Source of the DNA: Vandiemenella viatica
Taxonomy: Eukaryota; Arthropoda; Insecta; Orthoptera; Morabidae
Assembly: GCA_031002005.1 (NCBI GenBank)
Contig: CM061920.1
Location: 44,866,610 to 44,930,609, forward strand
Reading direction: 5' to 3'
DNA: 64,000 bases
Position 1 is the first letter of the stretch. The number at the start of each line of letters is the position of its first letter. Below are positions 11,740 to 24,473 of this stretch, piece by piece. Below the pieces are notes generated by a model. That model searched no databases and had not been told where the DNA came from. It saw only the letters and a program-made list of their open reading frames with translations. A program made the position numbers and the translations under genes.

Positions 11740-12205
11740 CATGGGTGTATCCAGCTAGGGTCAGAGGGGGGCTGCTGCCCCCCCCCTCTAGAAGAAAAAT
11801 AAAGTTGCCTTCAGTACGTTTCGACGAGTGAAAACTAGTTCAGGAGCACTTTGGGAGAGAAACATTGACTGGATTATGTCTGATGAGTGTGCATCGAAAT
11901 TTCGTGAAAGAACACCATGAGATATTGACAAACAAAATTATTGAAATTGAAAATCCGAGTCAATTAATGTTTACATAAAAAACTAACTGACTTACGATCT
12001 TAATTAACTACATAGTAGGTCCTTAGACTAAGTAGTTGGGTTACTATATTAATCAATGATAAAAATAGTTTCCTGAATAGGTCTGAGTTTGATTTTGTAA
12101 TGTCATGTTTCAGTCCCCCACCCCACTTCCTCGAAACCAAAATGAGTTGCCCCCCCCTAGTTCAAATCCTGCCCACCTCTAGTTCTGATCCTGGATACGT
12201 CCTTG
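11740..12205. mobile_element. hAT-type MITE with 8-bp TSD GCTTTGAA
   Basis: Terminal inverted repeats CATGGGTGTATCCAG (11740) and CTGGATACGTCCTTG (12191-12205) are imperfect reverse complements. The 8-mer GCTTTGAA flanks the unit exactly at 11732-11739 and 12206-12213. Eight-base duplications are the signature of hAT transposases. The interior is non-coding with C-rich tracts. The TIR consensus matches the second copy at 56579-56866. Confidence 0.85.
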
Positions 12206-12429
12206 GCTTTGAATGACTTTAGCTAAATGTTGTGGGAAACCTTTGATATTAAGTATATGATATAACTTGTCTGCATTTTCATAGTGGAAGCAAATGTGTT
12301 TGCTGAGTGTTGTAAGGAACCTAACTGGATCTTGGGGGTCAGATATCAGCTTTACGTTCCTCAACTATAGTTCACTTACTTATCACTGGAAAATACTTGA
12401 AGTTCTTAAAATAGTTTGTTGACCGTATA

Positions 12430-13754
12430 TTGCCTCTGGAAAATGCTAACTGTTAAAAATGACCACAGTCGCCACTTACAGTTTTAAACCTACTGCAAGA
12501 AAGGTACTATTATAGAAATGAAAGTCACATGTTGAAGATTTCACAATTCACATATATTCAAAAAATGTCACTGTATTATAAATGTTCAGTTAGCAAGGCA
12601 TCGAAATATCATCACACGAAAATTGCAAGTTGCGAAGCATAACCAGAACCGATAATTCCCCCGGTAAAATTAAAGTTCAAATTTCAAACCCTTTACCACG
12701 CCACTGAAAATTTCTAAGATGGTGTCTATCGTCCATTGTGCCCGCCAAGTACAGACTCGTTTCATGCCTAAGGCATCCGAGGCTCGCTCGCCTCAATCTA
12801 ACCAGCACACGTCCTGCTTCTCTCACTATCCAGGCCAGAGTGAAGCGTCATGGCGTCGCAATTTCCTATATCAAACTAGGACTAAAGTGGTCAAAATAGA
12901 CACAGAAATTTTTGATTTATTTCCCGATGTTTACCAGAAATTCATGGTGTGTAGATCACGCAAAAATACGTGTTTAGTGTCTCTTTATAATAATGTTTTA
13001 AATGCTTCAGAACGGAGTTATAGATTTATTTAGTTGGGGGAGTGTTGCTACATTGGATTAAGCAGTTATTTCAAATTTTGGTAGCAAAACACAGTTTGTC
13101 AAAAATTTTAGATTTCGGGTTTCCAGCTACTTTAGAAATGCTCTCCCGTTTGTGCTGATTATGCTGGTGTAAAAATTATCCCAATCTGTTCGGTAGTTTA
13201 AAAGATATGGACTTCCCTAGAATCGGTAATTTTCTTACTTTTCATCCTACAATTTGACTTTTTATTTACAGCTTTTCAGCCCGAGGTATATCCTTTTACA
13301 ATGTTCCTTTATTAATTTTAAGTACTTTCCAAAAGTTTTTATTTATTTAAATATATTATTTTAGCTGAAATTCATGTCTGACTTACCGGCTAACTGCGTA
13401 GTATCATTCACATTTTAGGTTTGCTATTATCTTTTGTTAAATGTTTATGACCTTATTTAGAACTTATTTAATATTGGAGAAACTATTACGGGACGTGTTT
13501 AAATGTACTTTTAAGGTCCTGAGATTATCCCAATGAACTACAATTTACTCTTGAAAAGTCGCAACGTGGGACTGTTAACCAAATCTTATTATCACTTTGA
13601 TATTTATTATTAAAACGTTCTGGAACCATTAGAAATGTACAGAATATTATTATAAATGGTTTGTTTCATTGTTTTTTGTATCGGTATCAGGATGGTAAAC
13701 TGAGCTTCCCTTTCCATAACCTCTTCAGTAGTAAGGTGCTTACATGCCCCCCGA
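12430..13754 (+). mobile_element. Old LTR-like copy related to family L (subfamily L2)
   Basis: It shares a 55-base block (starting GACCACAGTCGCCACTTACAG) and the motif CAGTTAGCAAGGCA with the copy at 14466. It ends GTAAGGTGCTTACA, the same terminus as the family L LTRs. The 5' end is eroded. It contains no coding sequence. Together with the copy downstream it may represent the two LTRs of one decayed element with a short A-rich internal region, but I cannot show this. Confidence 0.5.
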
Positions 13755-14465
13755 AGATTGAAGTAATTTTTGCAAAAAAACTTACTGCACATCTTAAAAA
13801 GAAAGAAAAACCCTAACAATTCCCCTTAAACTTCCTAATAACAAAAAGAAACCCAAAGAAAATCACTAAAGCAAGAAAAATCCCCGAAAATCTCATGACA
13901 AATTTAGAGAACTATCCCAAACAGTTAACTAACCCTACGCTTATCGGTCGGTATGCTTCTTCATTCATACTCCAAAAGTTACTTTACATCTCAAATATCA
14001 AATTGTTACCACATTCATACTCAAAAGTTACTTTAAATTATCAAAGTTCACAAAATTCAAAAAGAAATATGAATCATGTCAATATTACACCAACTGGTGT
14101 TATGAAAAACACAACTTATCAAAAGTGGTATGTAAACCACACAAAAATTGTTAAATTACGTTACAAAATTGTTTCCCAACTGTAACTGTACAACATTAAA
14201 ATGTAAACAGTGAAATTGTGTAAGAAAATTTTAACAAACCCAAAAAAAAAACACAAAAGTATCAAACCTTAAGTCTAAACCTCTTATCCATACAACAACC
14301 TCCTTAAACCTACGAATATGTATATAGGACCGTAGTCCTTAAACACAACATCTGTTATATATATCACAATCTTTTCCTTAGGTTGTCCTTCTTTTTAGAA
14401 CGTCTCTATATTCTGTTATTTTCTATCACACACTCTTACAAAATCCTCTCAAAGTGGCTGAGTCC

Positions 14466-16056
14466 TGTCACGGTCGCCATGTCAGGGCGTTGCCGATAGT
14501 GGGGGTTGGTATCGGATACTTCACCTGAACCAGTCTTCTTCCAAAATATTCTAAGTCCAAAAAAGTTCTGTTACCGTGTTGAAATATTTATGCTAACTGT
14601 TAAAATTGACCACAGTCGCCACTTACAGTTTATAACCTACTGCAAGAAAGGTACTATTGTAGAAATGAAAGTCACATGTTGAATCACTGAATTATATTCT
14701 CAAAATTTTTCACGTAAATATTACAAGTCACAGTTAGCAAGGCAATCGGATATTAACGTTCACCAAAGATCACAGGTTGAGAAACAAGAGCAAGAACCAC
14801 AAGAAAGAACCCCCTAAACTGAATTGAAATTTACATCACTTGGCTAGAACTGTTCGTCTGAATGTTCCAACATGGCTGCCGTGAGGCATGCGCTAGTCCA
14901 TGTAGGCTCGTTTCCCGCCTATCCTACCATGACGTTAGAGTTCCCAACATTCACCGCTCTCCACGCAGTGCCTAGCACGAACGTGCTCTCAATTGCACAT
15001 CTGGATAGAGACTGGAACCCGAGCGTACAAAGCGTATGTATGTCGCTTGCCACTTGTCTTATATAGACTTGCCTCACGTGAGGCCGTATTCCCACCTGAG
15101 TGCCTCCGCGATCTTACACATTCCCCTATGCTTACTTTAATAACTTCTTCATTATAAGTCTGATTCAAGCGCGGAAATGGGAAAGTTATGTGAGTTCCGA
15201 GGTGAAGTGTTTAGTGTCGGAATATATCGTGTTAATCGCCCCTCTCAGAAGTTTACCAAATAAGGTGATTTTTTGAAGTCACAAAGAAGATGACGTCACT
15301 CCAAAATTTTTGAACATTTTTAAAATCGGCTTTAATTACCAGTGTGAAATTATACTCAAACTGTCGGCCTCAATTTTAGTCTCACAAAAATGTAAACTTT
15401 ATTTAAATCCGTCAGGAATTAATTTAGTTATTGGAAAAACTGTGATTCCTAAAAATCCGATATAATTTTTATTTATATTTTTATGTGTAACTCTGAAGAT
15501 ATATGGATTATTAAGCCGGAAAAATTACCAATGTGTAGCCTACATTAAACTGCGTATTTTAGAGTTTGTTTCATCTTTGTAAGTGCCATATCTGAGACAC
15601 AATAAATTGTTTAGTTATTTACACGTGGGTTGTTACAGAGTGTTTTTAGAAAATTCATAACATCGGTTCTATGGCTTTAAATGACGTGAAATTAATATGT
15701 ACGAAACAAGAAGAATGGATTGTTAAGGCAAACTACTTTTTAACCCGGAATCTGAATAGGCTTTTGAATAATAAAATGTTGAAGGTGGGTGGTCTATTTT
15801 ACGTGTTCAGATTATATTTAAAAATACTTAGAGTGTTGGAAACTATCAGATTTACTTGAATTTACTTCTCTTTATGGCTGTTTTAATTTATTAGCTACTT
15901 TATACTGTGTGACTGTGTTTAAAATCAGTGTAGAAGCATATAATGTGTGCAGTGTCTGTAGAAAGTTACTTCAAAATTGGATTACCAGACAGAAGGTCAG
16001 TAAAATGTCTTTAAATGGTTCTAGGAAATTAATTATGTGTGTTTACTATCATTTAC
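14466..16056 (+). mobile_element. LTR-like copy, subfamily L2
   Basis: The start TGTCACGGTCGCCATG is followed by GGGGGTTGGTATCGG, which parallels the TGTAAGG...ACCGGGGTTATAG start of family L. It shares the CAGTCGCCACTTACAG block with 12455. The 3' end is uncertain and is placed near a TTTACATGC at 16050, which resembles the CTTACATGC terminus at 13754. No target duplication was found. Confidence 0.45.
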
Positions 16057-16380
16057 ATGCTCCGGTACCACAGTTAAAATCAAAATAACCACACTTCTAG
16101 TAAAGTAAAGTGAATAAATAACACATAACCAACATAAATAAACTATAAATTGTCATAAAGCCTTGATATTTCAGCAGGAAATAGGTCATTTCACGTAAAA
16201 GTAAACTTTCCACAACAGATCCTAACATTAATCAGAAAGATATTCTAAACGGATTTAAAAGAAGCAAATGGTAAATAATAGTAAATATATTGCCTAAATA
16301 AACCTTTCATCATGACTAATAAGCGTTTTTCGAAGTGTTGTTACTTAAGTGTCACAGTTTGTGCCTGGTTACCAAGTGGG

Positions 16381-18084
16381 TGTAAGGGGCAAAACCTATA
16401 CTGGGGTTGGGTATAGGCTTGTACCTTAACTAGCAGTTCACTTGAATTAAAAGTTCTGTGGAATTTTGATGAAATAATTTTAAATTGAACATGTAGCCTT
16501 TCTGGATTCTCAACTGAGATGCGTACAGTTCACCACTAAATTTGTTTAAACCACAAACTTAGAAAAGGTTTTGGTTTGCTATGAAATCACAAAAGTTCAC
16601 TTTGATAGAAATCTGAAGTTAATTTCAAAAGTCACATTTTTAAAATTTTGCATTCTACAGTTAAGTAGGCAATCTAACAAACGTTTCCAGAAAATTGTAG
16701 CTTGTGGAGGGAACAAGATACCGACAAATCCCTTTTTTAAATTTAAAAGTTCTTAGTAGTCATTAAAATCACAATCTGTTACAAGAACACCCAACATGGC
16801 GGATACAAGCTTCCAGGCTAGCGCAGCACAACCGTTCCACAACAACACGACCAATGCGGAGTTACCTTACAATACCGTTCCTGGAGTAAAGACACCCCTT
16901 CCACTGGGCTCCAGCTTTTATTGACCCCAACTGTACCACACATGTATACTGCCACTTAGCAAAAAGTGTGTATATTGCACTAAACGATCTAGATTATAAA
17001 AAGTGTTCAAACTTTGACAGTGTGTAGTCTTATCTGCAAGATGCTCAAAGGATGTTTAGTGAGAAATTTCGAATGAGTAGTTTTAATTTTGTGTAGTGAT
17101 ACCAAGTCTTTTAGCAAGTGGGTATTTCCCCATTTCTAGAAAATTTAAGTACTTTTTATGGTCACCTGCTGAATTGCAATTAATCTAAATGAAATTAGTG
17201 CCAAAGTGTTCTACGTTAATTCCTGAGTTCAATGGTGTAAATTTTATAAAAATCGGTAGCGAGATAGCGAAGTTATGGATATAACAAAAATCGGGTTTTA
17301 TTCAGTTTAGTAAACACTTGGTTTCTAGTTGATAATTCTTAAAGTAATGTTTATACCGAAAAAGTGAAATTACCGGAGTTTCCTTTGAATTTAATTACGT
17401 GTTTTAAAAGTTATTTTATCTCTGGAAATGACTTGGTTTAGTTGCAAATAATTATTAATTGACCCACGTGTGTTCAGTGACGAAATAATCTTTAAAATGT
17501 CTATAAAATCTATTCTACTGCATTGGATATTCAGAAATTTAAATATGTTAAACTAGATTTTTAATTCTTTCAGGGAATCTACTTTTTAGATCAAGAAATT
17601 ACTAGGAACATGTGATAAAAAAATGTTAAAAGTGAAGTTCATTTATTGAAGTGTTTAAAAATTTATTTACATTATTTATATGGTCATAAACTACGAAATT
17701 TTAGTGAATTCAACTTTCTTTTGAATTATTATTATTTTAAAATTACTTTACTTCATTCAAAAGTGTTCAAAAATAGTGAAATGGTCACATAGCAAAAATC
17801 TGTTGATTTGCGAGTTGGCCAATAATGGATTATCCTATTTCAGGTTAGTTAAAAGTTCTTTACCCTTATAAAAAGTTTATTTAGTGCTTTTATTAAATGT
17901 TGTGGGTCTATACTGCTTTTAAAATGATTTATTTAATGAATTAGGTTGTGGTATAAGCTTCTAAATGAAATGTTCCTTCCTACCTATACTTGTAATGAAA
18001 ACTTATGTATAAATGAAAGCTTCCTTCCTCCATTATACTTAAAGCTAAGAAACTAAAATTTACCAAAATTCTAAGGTGCTTACA
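16381..18084 (+). mobile_element. Solo LTR, family L, with TSD TGGG
   Basis: It begins TGTAAGGGGCAAAACC and ends CTAAGGTGCTTACA. It is flanked by TGGG at 16377-16380 and at 18085-18088, a perfect 4-bp duplication. Its interior tracks the 1518-3232 copy closely (AGTAGGCAATC, GAAATTACCGGAGTTTCC, GTTTTAAAAGTTATTTTAT). It is non-coding. Confidence 0.87.
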
Positions 18085-18559
18085 TGGGGCGATGAGGAAA
18101 AGTTGGTGGGGTTTAAATACTTAAGCAACCAGAAAAGTGCTATCTATCCTTTGTTACCAACGGTACAATATTTTAATCTGATTCTCTTTAAACTGGACTA
18201 CTTCATAGAATGTATTATTTTAAATACTTTTCTCTATGACAAAATAAGATTGGAATACATTCTTACAGTGACAAAATACTGTGATATGAGAACACTAAGT
18301 TTGTGGAAAGATCATTTAATTCAATGAGCAAACTATTAATTTCCTTTAAGGTAATTTGGTTTTTATGGATTCCACTTAATTCATGAAATGAAATCGGTGC
18401 ATCTGACAACCAAATGGTTTAAGCTGGAGGTTATTTTCAATAAAGTATAATCCATGATTATTCTAAAACATGAGTAGCATATTATACTATTTTGATATGA
18501 AATGTTACATATTTTCTATTTCATAGTACACAGTTTGTACATAGTTTGCAGATAATGAA

Positions 18560-18768
18560 GATATATTTAAAGAAAAACTGAGAAATTATCTTATTGGCAA
18601 CTCCCACTCAATTCAATAATTTGAACAAAACAATTAATTGTTTTCAATATGACTTTTTCAAAATTCAGTTCTAAAAATTAATGTTTATTGTTATTATCTT
18701 TATTTGTCTTTGTAACATATGATTGTATTTGCTATGATTATGACACATATTGTATGTATGTGTATTAA
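18560..18768 (+). mobile_element. Truncated Jockey/CR1-type LINE 3' end, part 1
   Basis: The plus-strand reading ...FKEKLRNYLIGNS then HSIQ matches the C-terminus of the large LINE at 61074-61781 (FKQKLRDYLIGNS...SIQ there), followed by its 3' UTR. It is split by the SINE at 18769 and continues at 19018. Confidence 0.75.
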
Positions 18769-19005
18769 ACCGAGTGTGGTGGTTAGCGTTCTGGCCTCGC
18801 ATACGGGAGGACAGCGGTTCGAATCCCTGTCCGGGCATCCAGATTTGGGTTTTCCATGGTTTCCCAAAAAACTCTAGGCAAATGCCGGGGTGCTTCCATC
18901 AAATGGCCATGGCCAAATTCCTTCTCATTCCTTGCCCCTCCCCCATCCTTTGCCGTCTGTAAAGACCTCGCTGTTATAAGAGACGTTAAAGTGAAAAAAA
19001 AAAAT
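18769..19005 (+). mobile_element. tRNA-derived SINE, family S, with 12-bp TSD
   Basis: The tRNA-like head (ACCGAGTGTGGTGGTTAGCG) carries a good B box GGTTCGAATCC. The body follows (GGGCATCCAGATTTGGG, then GACCTCGCTGTTATAAG, GACGTTAAAG) and then a poly-A tail. The 12-mer TATGTGTATTAA flanks it at 18757-18768 and 19006-19017. This is target-primed insertion into the LINE 3' UTR. RNA polymerase III transcription from the internal boxes is expected for the family. Confidence 0.92.
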
Positions 19006-19017
19006 TATGTGTATTAA

Positions 19018-19097
19018 CCATGACATCCCAGACGTCCTTCCCCAGCAGGGATCCATGAAACAAGATTGACAAATAATTAAACAAATAATAAACATGA
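19018..19097 (+). mobile_element. Truncated Jockey/CR1-type LINE 3' end, part 2
   Basis: CCCAGCAGGGATCCATGAAAC and an AAATAATTAAACAAATAATAAA tail match the 3' terminus of the LINE at 60840-60920 in the opposite orientation. This shows where the full-length family ends. Confidence 0.75.
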
Positions 19098-19109
19098 ATG
19101 AAAATATCT

Positions 19110-20370
19110 TTGTTTGTACACGGTATGGCAAAACTCCCTCCCTTGTGTTTACATGTAGGAAGGCACAAGATGCTAGAGGTATGGAAGTTTCAGTAGCCAC
19201 ATTGCCTGGGATGGATCAGCAACATGCTTTTACTGAGGACACATTTTGCAAAAATAGTAAAATGGTAACTGCTGCCCAGTGTGTTTTTCGCAAGTGCTTT
19301 CAGCTTGCCTCTCATGTGGGAGTTTCAGATCAAAAAGCATAATTTTATGGGTATCAAAATATAGTAGATCTAGTATTTTTGTGTTGAAAATGAGTGTAGG
19401 AAAGCCACACAGTGCTTGAACAGCAGAAAACAGGCAGTTAACATTTGTTTCTGCGATATCCAAAGCAATCTGCTTGCAGACATGCTGCAGCCATTCAGTT
19501 ATCAGATCAGAGTGTGCAATGAATTTTGCATCAGGACTTACAATTTCATTAATTCAAAATTGTTTTCAGTCATGAATTGTTGCATGGTTACGAATTTTTG
19601 CAACATGATTGGAAGATTCTTATAACGTTATGTGAAAGCTTAATTGAAAGTGTGCCAAATGATACTGTTGTTTTCTTTAGCAATGACACTTATTTATGTT
19701 TTCAGGATGGGAGAATTAAACAAAAATTTTGTTTTTGGAATGCATTAAACCTCAGGAACTCCATAAAAAGCCTTTGCATGGCGTCATTGTTTGGTGCTTG
19801 ATTAGCAGTCCATTATTTTTTTGAAGGGGGAGGAGTGACTGTGACCATAAACTCTGAAAGATATTATTAAACGATTCGCACTTTAATGGCACAAATCCTC
19901 AGATGTAGGGTTACAGCAAGATGAGGCCACCACTTACACAGCCAGGGGAGTTCTCCATCTGCTGAGACAGCCGTTCACATGGTGTTTGAGTTCTTTACAT
20001 GAAGACATCCCCTGAATAGTGTGACCCCCACCCCCTGGTAATTTTTTTCTATGTAGTTTGCTAACATTAACCAAGTACACTTTCAGCCCTACAACATGTG
20101 ATACAAGAGGAGGTTGTTTGTATTTCTGAAGAAATATTGGTTATAGTGATGGTGAACTTCCAAGCTTACATTTGGCAATGCACTGATAACAATGGGCACT
20201 GCTGTAGTGATTTACTGTTGAGAAAATGAAACTTCATAAAATGTAAATTCCTATTATTTAGATTTCATTCATCTTAATGTAGTTTGTTTATTTTATACCA
20301 TTGTTTTTTTTATTCAACCTTTAAATTAGGGAGAGAGTTTCACCTCACCCTGTATAATGACCTTATAATA
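19110..20370 (+). pseudogene. Mariner/IS630-superfamily transposase pseudogene
   Basis: The plus-strand translation in shifting frames gives an N-terminal piece KMVTAAQCVFRKCFQLASHVG, then PNDTVVFFSNDTYLCFQDG. It continues with KPLHGVIVWCLISSPLFFEG and GVTVTINSERYY. These are in the order of the helix-turn-helix and DDE segments of a mariner-type transposase (second-block consensus VTVWCG...GPFFFE then TVN.ERY). Multiple frameshifts and stops mean it is inactive. It ends about 70 bases before host exon 3. Terminal inverted repeats were not resolved. Confidence 0.7.
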
Positions 20371-20441
20371 ATTTGTTTAGAAGAAATTCTAATCTAAAAC
20401 TTCTGAAAATGCAGCTTTAGTAACATTTCTCTTATTTTCAG

Positions 20442-20546
20442 TATGAGGAGAAGATATCGTTACTAGAAGAACAATTATCTAAAGCAAGAGGAGAAAATCA
20501 ACGTTTAACAAATAGATCAGTTGCCAACATGGCTCTATATAACAAG
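20442..20546 (+). CDS. Host gene exon 3 of 4 visible
   Basis: Acceptor TTATTTTCAG|TA with a pyrimidine tract, and donor AACAAG|GTATTC. Exactly 35 codons, phase 0 at both ends, reading YEEKISLLEEQLSKARGEN and ending SVANMALYNK. Regular Leu/Ile spacing predicts a continuing coiled coil that weakens toward the end. It joins in frame to 52391. Confidence 0.85.
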
Positions 20547-21957
20547 GTATTCATTAGTCATTAAAATATGATTTTTTTTTCTGGTTAGTTTGAATTTTTT
20601 TAAATTTTCACCAATATTTATGATACTAATTAACTTTTTTATAATAATAAAACAAGAATTTCACAACAGCCACAAAAAGCAACAATTGTATGCACATGAA
20701 GCAACTTTACTTCTTTAGCACCTTTATTTGATATAATTTTATAATTCCAAAGTCAATTAGATTCGGTTCTTGTCACCTGGTGCTATGAAAAATGATTTTT
20801 AACCAAAAATCAAAAGTATTCTAATAAATGACTGTTGCACTTTACAATCAGAAATAGGTTGTTTCTGGAAGAAAATGTTGTAAAACAGAGTTCCAATGAA
20901 TAATGTTGACAGTGGAACTGCTGTTAAGCACTGAAAATAAGAGAGGAAAGAGAAAAATAACCTATCACTTATCACAGATTAAGGCAGGAGCACCAAACAC
21001 ATATGCACACACACTCTTCACAATATTTCAGTTTGCAACCTTAATCATGTAGGAAGTTAGACATATGGCAGAAGGGAGATGTGTACACATCTATCACTGT
21101 AGTTTATTAACTGAAATAATTTCAAAGTTCTTTGCTTTCCCATATTTTTTTTTTTTTTTTTATCTTTGAAGCTGAAAATATTCAAAGTCCTGAAAAATTA
21201 CACGACGAAAAATTTCCATGTTGCTACTTCCCTGTCATGAAACAAAGTGTCACATAGAAACTTCCTTGATCAACTAGTCCTGGAGCAGAAAAATGATGGG
21301 TTTAATTATTTTTTTACTGTGAAAAGGTAAAATTTTCAGAATGCAGATTATTATATTAAAACCTTGCTGAAACTTTACTATTTTGTAGGTTGGTTTATTT
21401 TAGAAATGTTAATCCATGACAAATTTCCTTCTAAACATTTTTATTTGGCTGTTATTAATCGCTGACATGTGAGGGATAATTAGTTTGTTATCTATCTGTA
21501 CCTTTAAAGATTTTTGGTCCACCGTGGCATTATGTGTCTTAACAGTTTCAATTTCCTTTCCTATTTAATTTGGTATACGAATTTGGTCTGAGGCTAATTG
21601 TATTTGACTGTTATAGTAAATTATTGTTATGGAATATTGCACCTGTTTTATTATCAAAGAAATAAACTATTACTATTAGCCATAAGTCTATTATTTGAAT
21701 GTAGTTTTAAATGAAATTTGACTATTTCTATTTGAAATTTAATGCTATATTTAACTATTCAATCCATCTATAACAAATTCCTATTTCTTAATTCTGTTTT
21801 TATACATATCTATAACGTAATCTTCGTTAAACATCAAAATCCTGCCCTTTAAGCTTAAATTTTGTTAATGTATTAAATGTTAGCTTCCATTTAATTATAT
21901 TTTCAGCTTTCTATTTATTTAAAGAGTAATATTTCTTTCTTTGTCTAAAAACTTTTT

Positions 21958-21980
21958 TGGGGGTGGGGGGGGGGGGGGGA
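21958..21980. repeat. Poly-G tract
   Basis: A nearly pure G run follows a TTTTTT run in otherwise AT-rich sequence. Assembly length errors are likely here. Confidence 0.8.
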
Positions 21981-22142
21981 TTTATTTACAAGCTTTAATT
22001 TTTGATAGGAAATCATTCTAGGTTCTGACGACACATTGCCATTATTAAATTCTGGTTACCTATTTAAATTAACACCATTCTTGTAATTCCCATGAAACTT
22101 GTTCTTTTTTGTTGTTGATTGTGTTATCATTTCTTTATATGC

Positions 22143-23474
22143 TGTAAGGATCTTGGAATTTTGGCAAATTCTAGTTTTGCTTAGGCGGGACTTAGAAATT
22201 TTGTGAAGTACAGTTTTCAACTTTAAGTAATTTCCCTGTAATCTTGCTCACAGTTGCAATTCGTCATAATAATCATTTTAATGTGTAATTATCATATCGG
22301 GAAACGTTTAGTTTAAGAGTTATTCCCGTTTGTTCAAGTTTTGAAGCACGCGATCAGAATAGTGAAATTCTAAGATTCGCAGTATCTTTAAATCCAGTAA
22401 AGCTACAACCGAACTTTTATCACCAGCTGTAGTAAGCACTATCCCCGATATTGTGGTAATAAAATGAAATAATTTGGCAAAGTTTAATTAGTGATTTTAA
22501 TTAAGAGAAAATAATAAGCTTTTTTATTAAAAGAGATATCAATTTAAATTTTACATTAGCAGATAGCCCTAATTAAGACGATTTCAGACATATATGGGTT
22601 TTCATCAAAAGTTTAAGCATTTGTCCGGAAATTAAGTTTTTGTAAAGTAGATTGTTGCGGATTGTTGTGCACGCGCGTAAAAAGTTCTAGAACTCTTAGG
22701 GATTTTACCCAAATTTTGAATGTATCACTACGCGGAGTCTTAAACAGCTAAAACTTCAAAATTAATTACTCTAAATTTCTCAAGAGACTGCCGTCGGACT
22801 TCTAGTGGATAAGTCCGGATACTGTTGAAGTTTGAACATTTTTTAATAGTCTGGATCGTCAAATAAATTTCGTACTCTTTGAGCTACGCGGAGGAAAAAG
22901 ATGTGATACAGTTGCTGACGTCACTGGTTCTCGTGGTTTCGATAAAAGAGCCGGTCTGTGGCTGTCCGTGGTCTGTTCCGGTCTGTCTGTTCCTGCCTGG
23001 CGTCTGTTTCGGTCTGTCTTTCGTCGCGCTGGTTGTAACTCGCCATGTGGGCTAGTTCAACCATGTTAGATCGTGTCGTGTTATCTCGTAACTTCAATGA
23101 CTGCTAAAACTTTTAAATTTACTAAAGGGGTTTCGGTCGGTTAGATTTCTCTCCACAATCTGTAACTTTGGAAAAGATAATTCGATATGCCTGCTCAACT
23201 ATAAATGCACTTTTGAAATTTTGACTTTGAACAATAAAACTGGATTTTTCTAACAGTGAACTTGTGTGCTTCAGTAGGTAGCATAAAACCCTTTTCGTAA
23301 TTTGTGGGTAACAAATTTCGTGGCGACCTAGGCATTTAGTTGAGTTATCCTGGCTACATGGTCAAATCAAATCAAAATTATTTAGCAGATGTACTGAGAA
23401 TTGTGAGCTATCAAGTGTTTAAGTTAAGGCACTTAGGCGATACTATAACCCCAGTATCGGCCTTAGTCCTTACA
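22143..23474 (-). mobile_element. Solo LTR, family L, minus orientation, with TSD ATGC
   Basis: The reverse complement begins TGTAAGGACTAAGGCCGATAC and ends CCAAGATCCTTACA. ATGC flanks it at 22139-22142 and 23475-23478. It is nearly identical, inverted, to the copy at 48863-50201 over most of its length, including the CpG-rich part with GTGACGTCA-type and GAGCTACGCGGAGG stretches. It is non-coding. Confidence 0.9.
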
Positions 23475-23862
23475 ATGCACATGGCAAATAAATTTTCAAA
23501 TTCATTTTTCTTAAATAAAATTAACAAGAGCATACAATTACTACTTTAAAATACTTATTTTTGACTGGACTATCAGTGAGTGTTTTTTTTATGTTTTCCA
23601 TATGATTTATTTTTACAACCTCAATCTTTATGTACTCACATGATACCAGTCTGAATTTGACTTGAAGCTCCTTTTAATATTAAGTTTATGTTTATATAAT
23701 TTATTTACAATGCTAAAAGCTTAAGTTCTCTCTCCCTACTGACTCTGTGAAGCTTATTCAAAGACCCATCTTATTAGGTATGTAGATAGAAAAATAAAGG
23801 GAGACAGGACAGACAGGAGACAGGGGAGAGGGAATTGCTTGCTGAAGGTACTGTCAGGTGCT

Positions 23863-24346
23863 TGATGGTTTAATTAATATAGTAATTAAGTAGTCCACCA
23901 TAAAGTTCAGTTTAATATTTGTATATTTTCCAGAAAACTCGTCAGTGTATTGTTTACATGTAAAGGTACAACCCAGAGATACTACTAATGCAGTCTTTGG
24001 CAGATGCAAAATGAATCTGTATAAACTAAGCTAACTGTCCTGCTGATTTCTTTATATAGGCTCTATCTAAATTTCCCGAACACTTGAAAAGCTTCCACGT
24101 GATATTTCTCGAACATTATCAATTACTCAAACAATTAAACTTATTGAAAACAATCAAAATTAATACATAATCACTTAACATCATTAAAAAATGGTCAGAA
24201 ATGGAAATTAAAGATATTTAAACACAAAATTATTTACAGAAATAATTTTAAACCTTAGAAAATTGTCCTGTAGACATCGTAACTGGCATTAATACTTGGA
24301 ATTACACACATTTAAGCAATTCTCGTGCACAATTCTGTTCTTAAAC
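23863..24346 (+). repeat. Repeat R1, left part
   Basis: It begins TTGATGGTTTAATTAATATAG and matches 50739-51245 in the same orientation. It is interrupted by the 1.0-kb insert 24360-25377 and resumes at 25391. The outer ends are TG...CA, so it could be an LTR, but no clean target duplication is visible. It is non-coding. Confidence 0.75.
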
Positions 24347-24359
24347 ATATTAAATGGGC
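24347..24359. repeat. 13-bp target site duplication, left copy
   Basis: ATATTAAATGGGC is repeated at 25378-25390. The uninterrupted version of the site is present at 51248-51260 (ATATTAAATGGCC) in the paralogous repeat. Confidence 0.88.
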
Positions 24360-24430
24360 ATGAAAGATAAGTCTTTCCCGGCGTATCTTTGATACAAATT
24401 CTTCGCGGGTTTGCCGCCGGATTACATTTT

Positions 24431-24473
24431 CTACTGACAAGCTTTCGGCGACTTGCACTGCCGCCATCATCGG
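24431..24473 (-). ncRNA. Hammerhead-ribozyme-like motif, left arm
   Basis: On the minus strand CCGATGA, then GGCGGCAGTGCAAGTCGCC (stem II with a 7-nt loop), then GAAAGC. One core base differs from the CTGANGA consensus, so catalysis is doubtful. Confidence 0.5.

Larger units (their letters stand above)
11393..20441 (+). other. Intron of host gene, about 9 kb
   Basis: GT-AG intron between two phase-compatible exons. It contains a hAT MITE, LTR copies, a SINE-split LINE end and a mariner pseudogene. In 13755-14465 and 16060-16380 I see only A-rich sequence with no coding signal. Confidence 0.75.
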
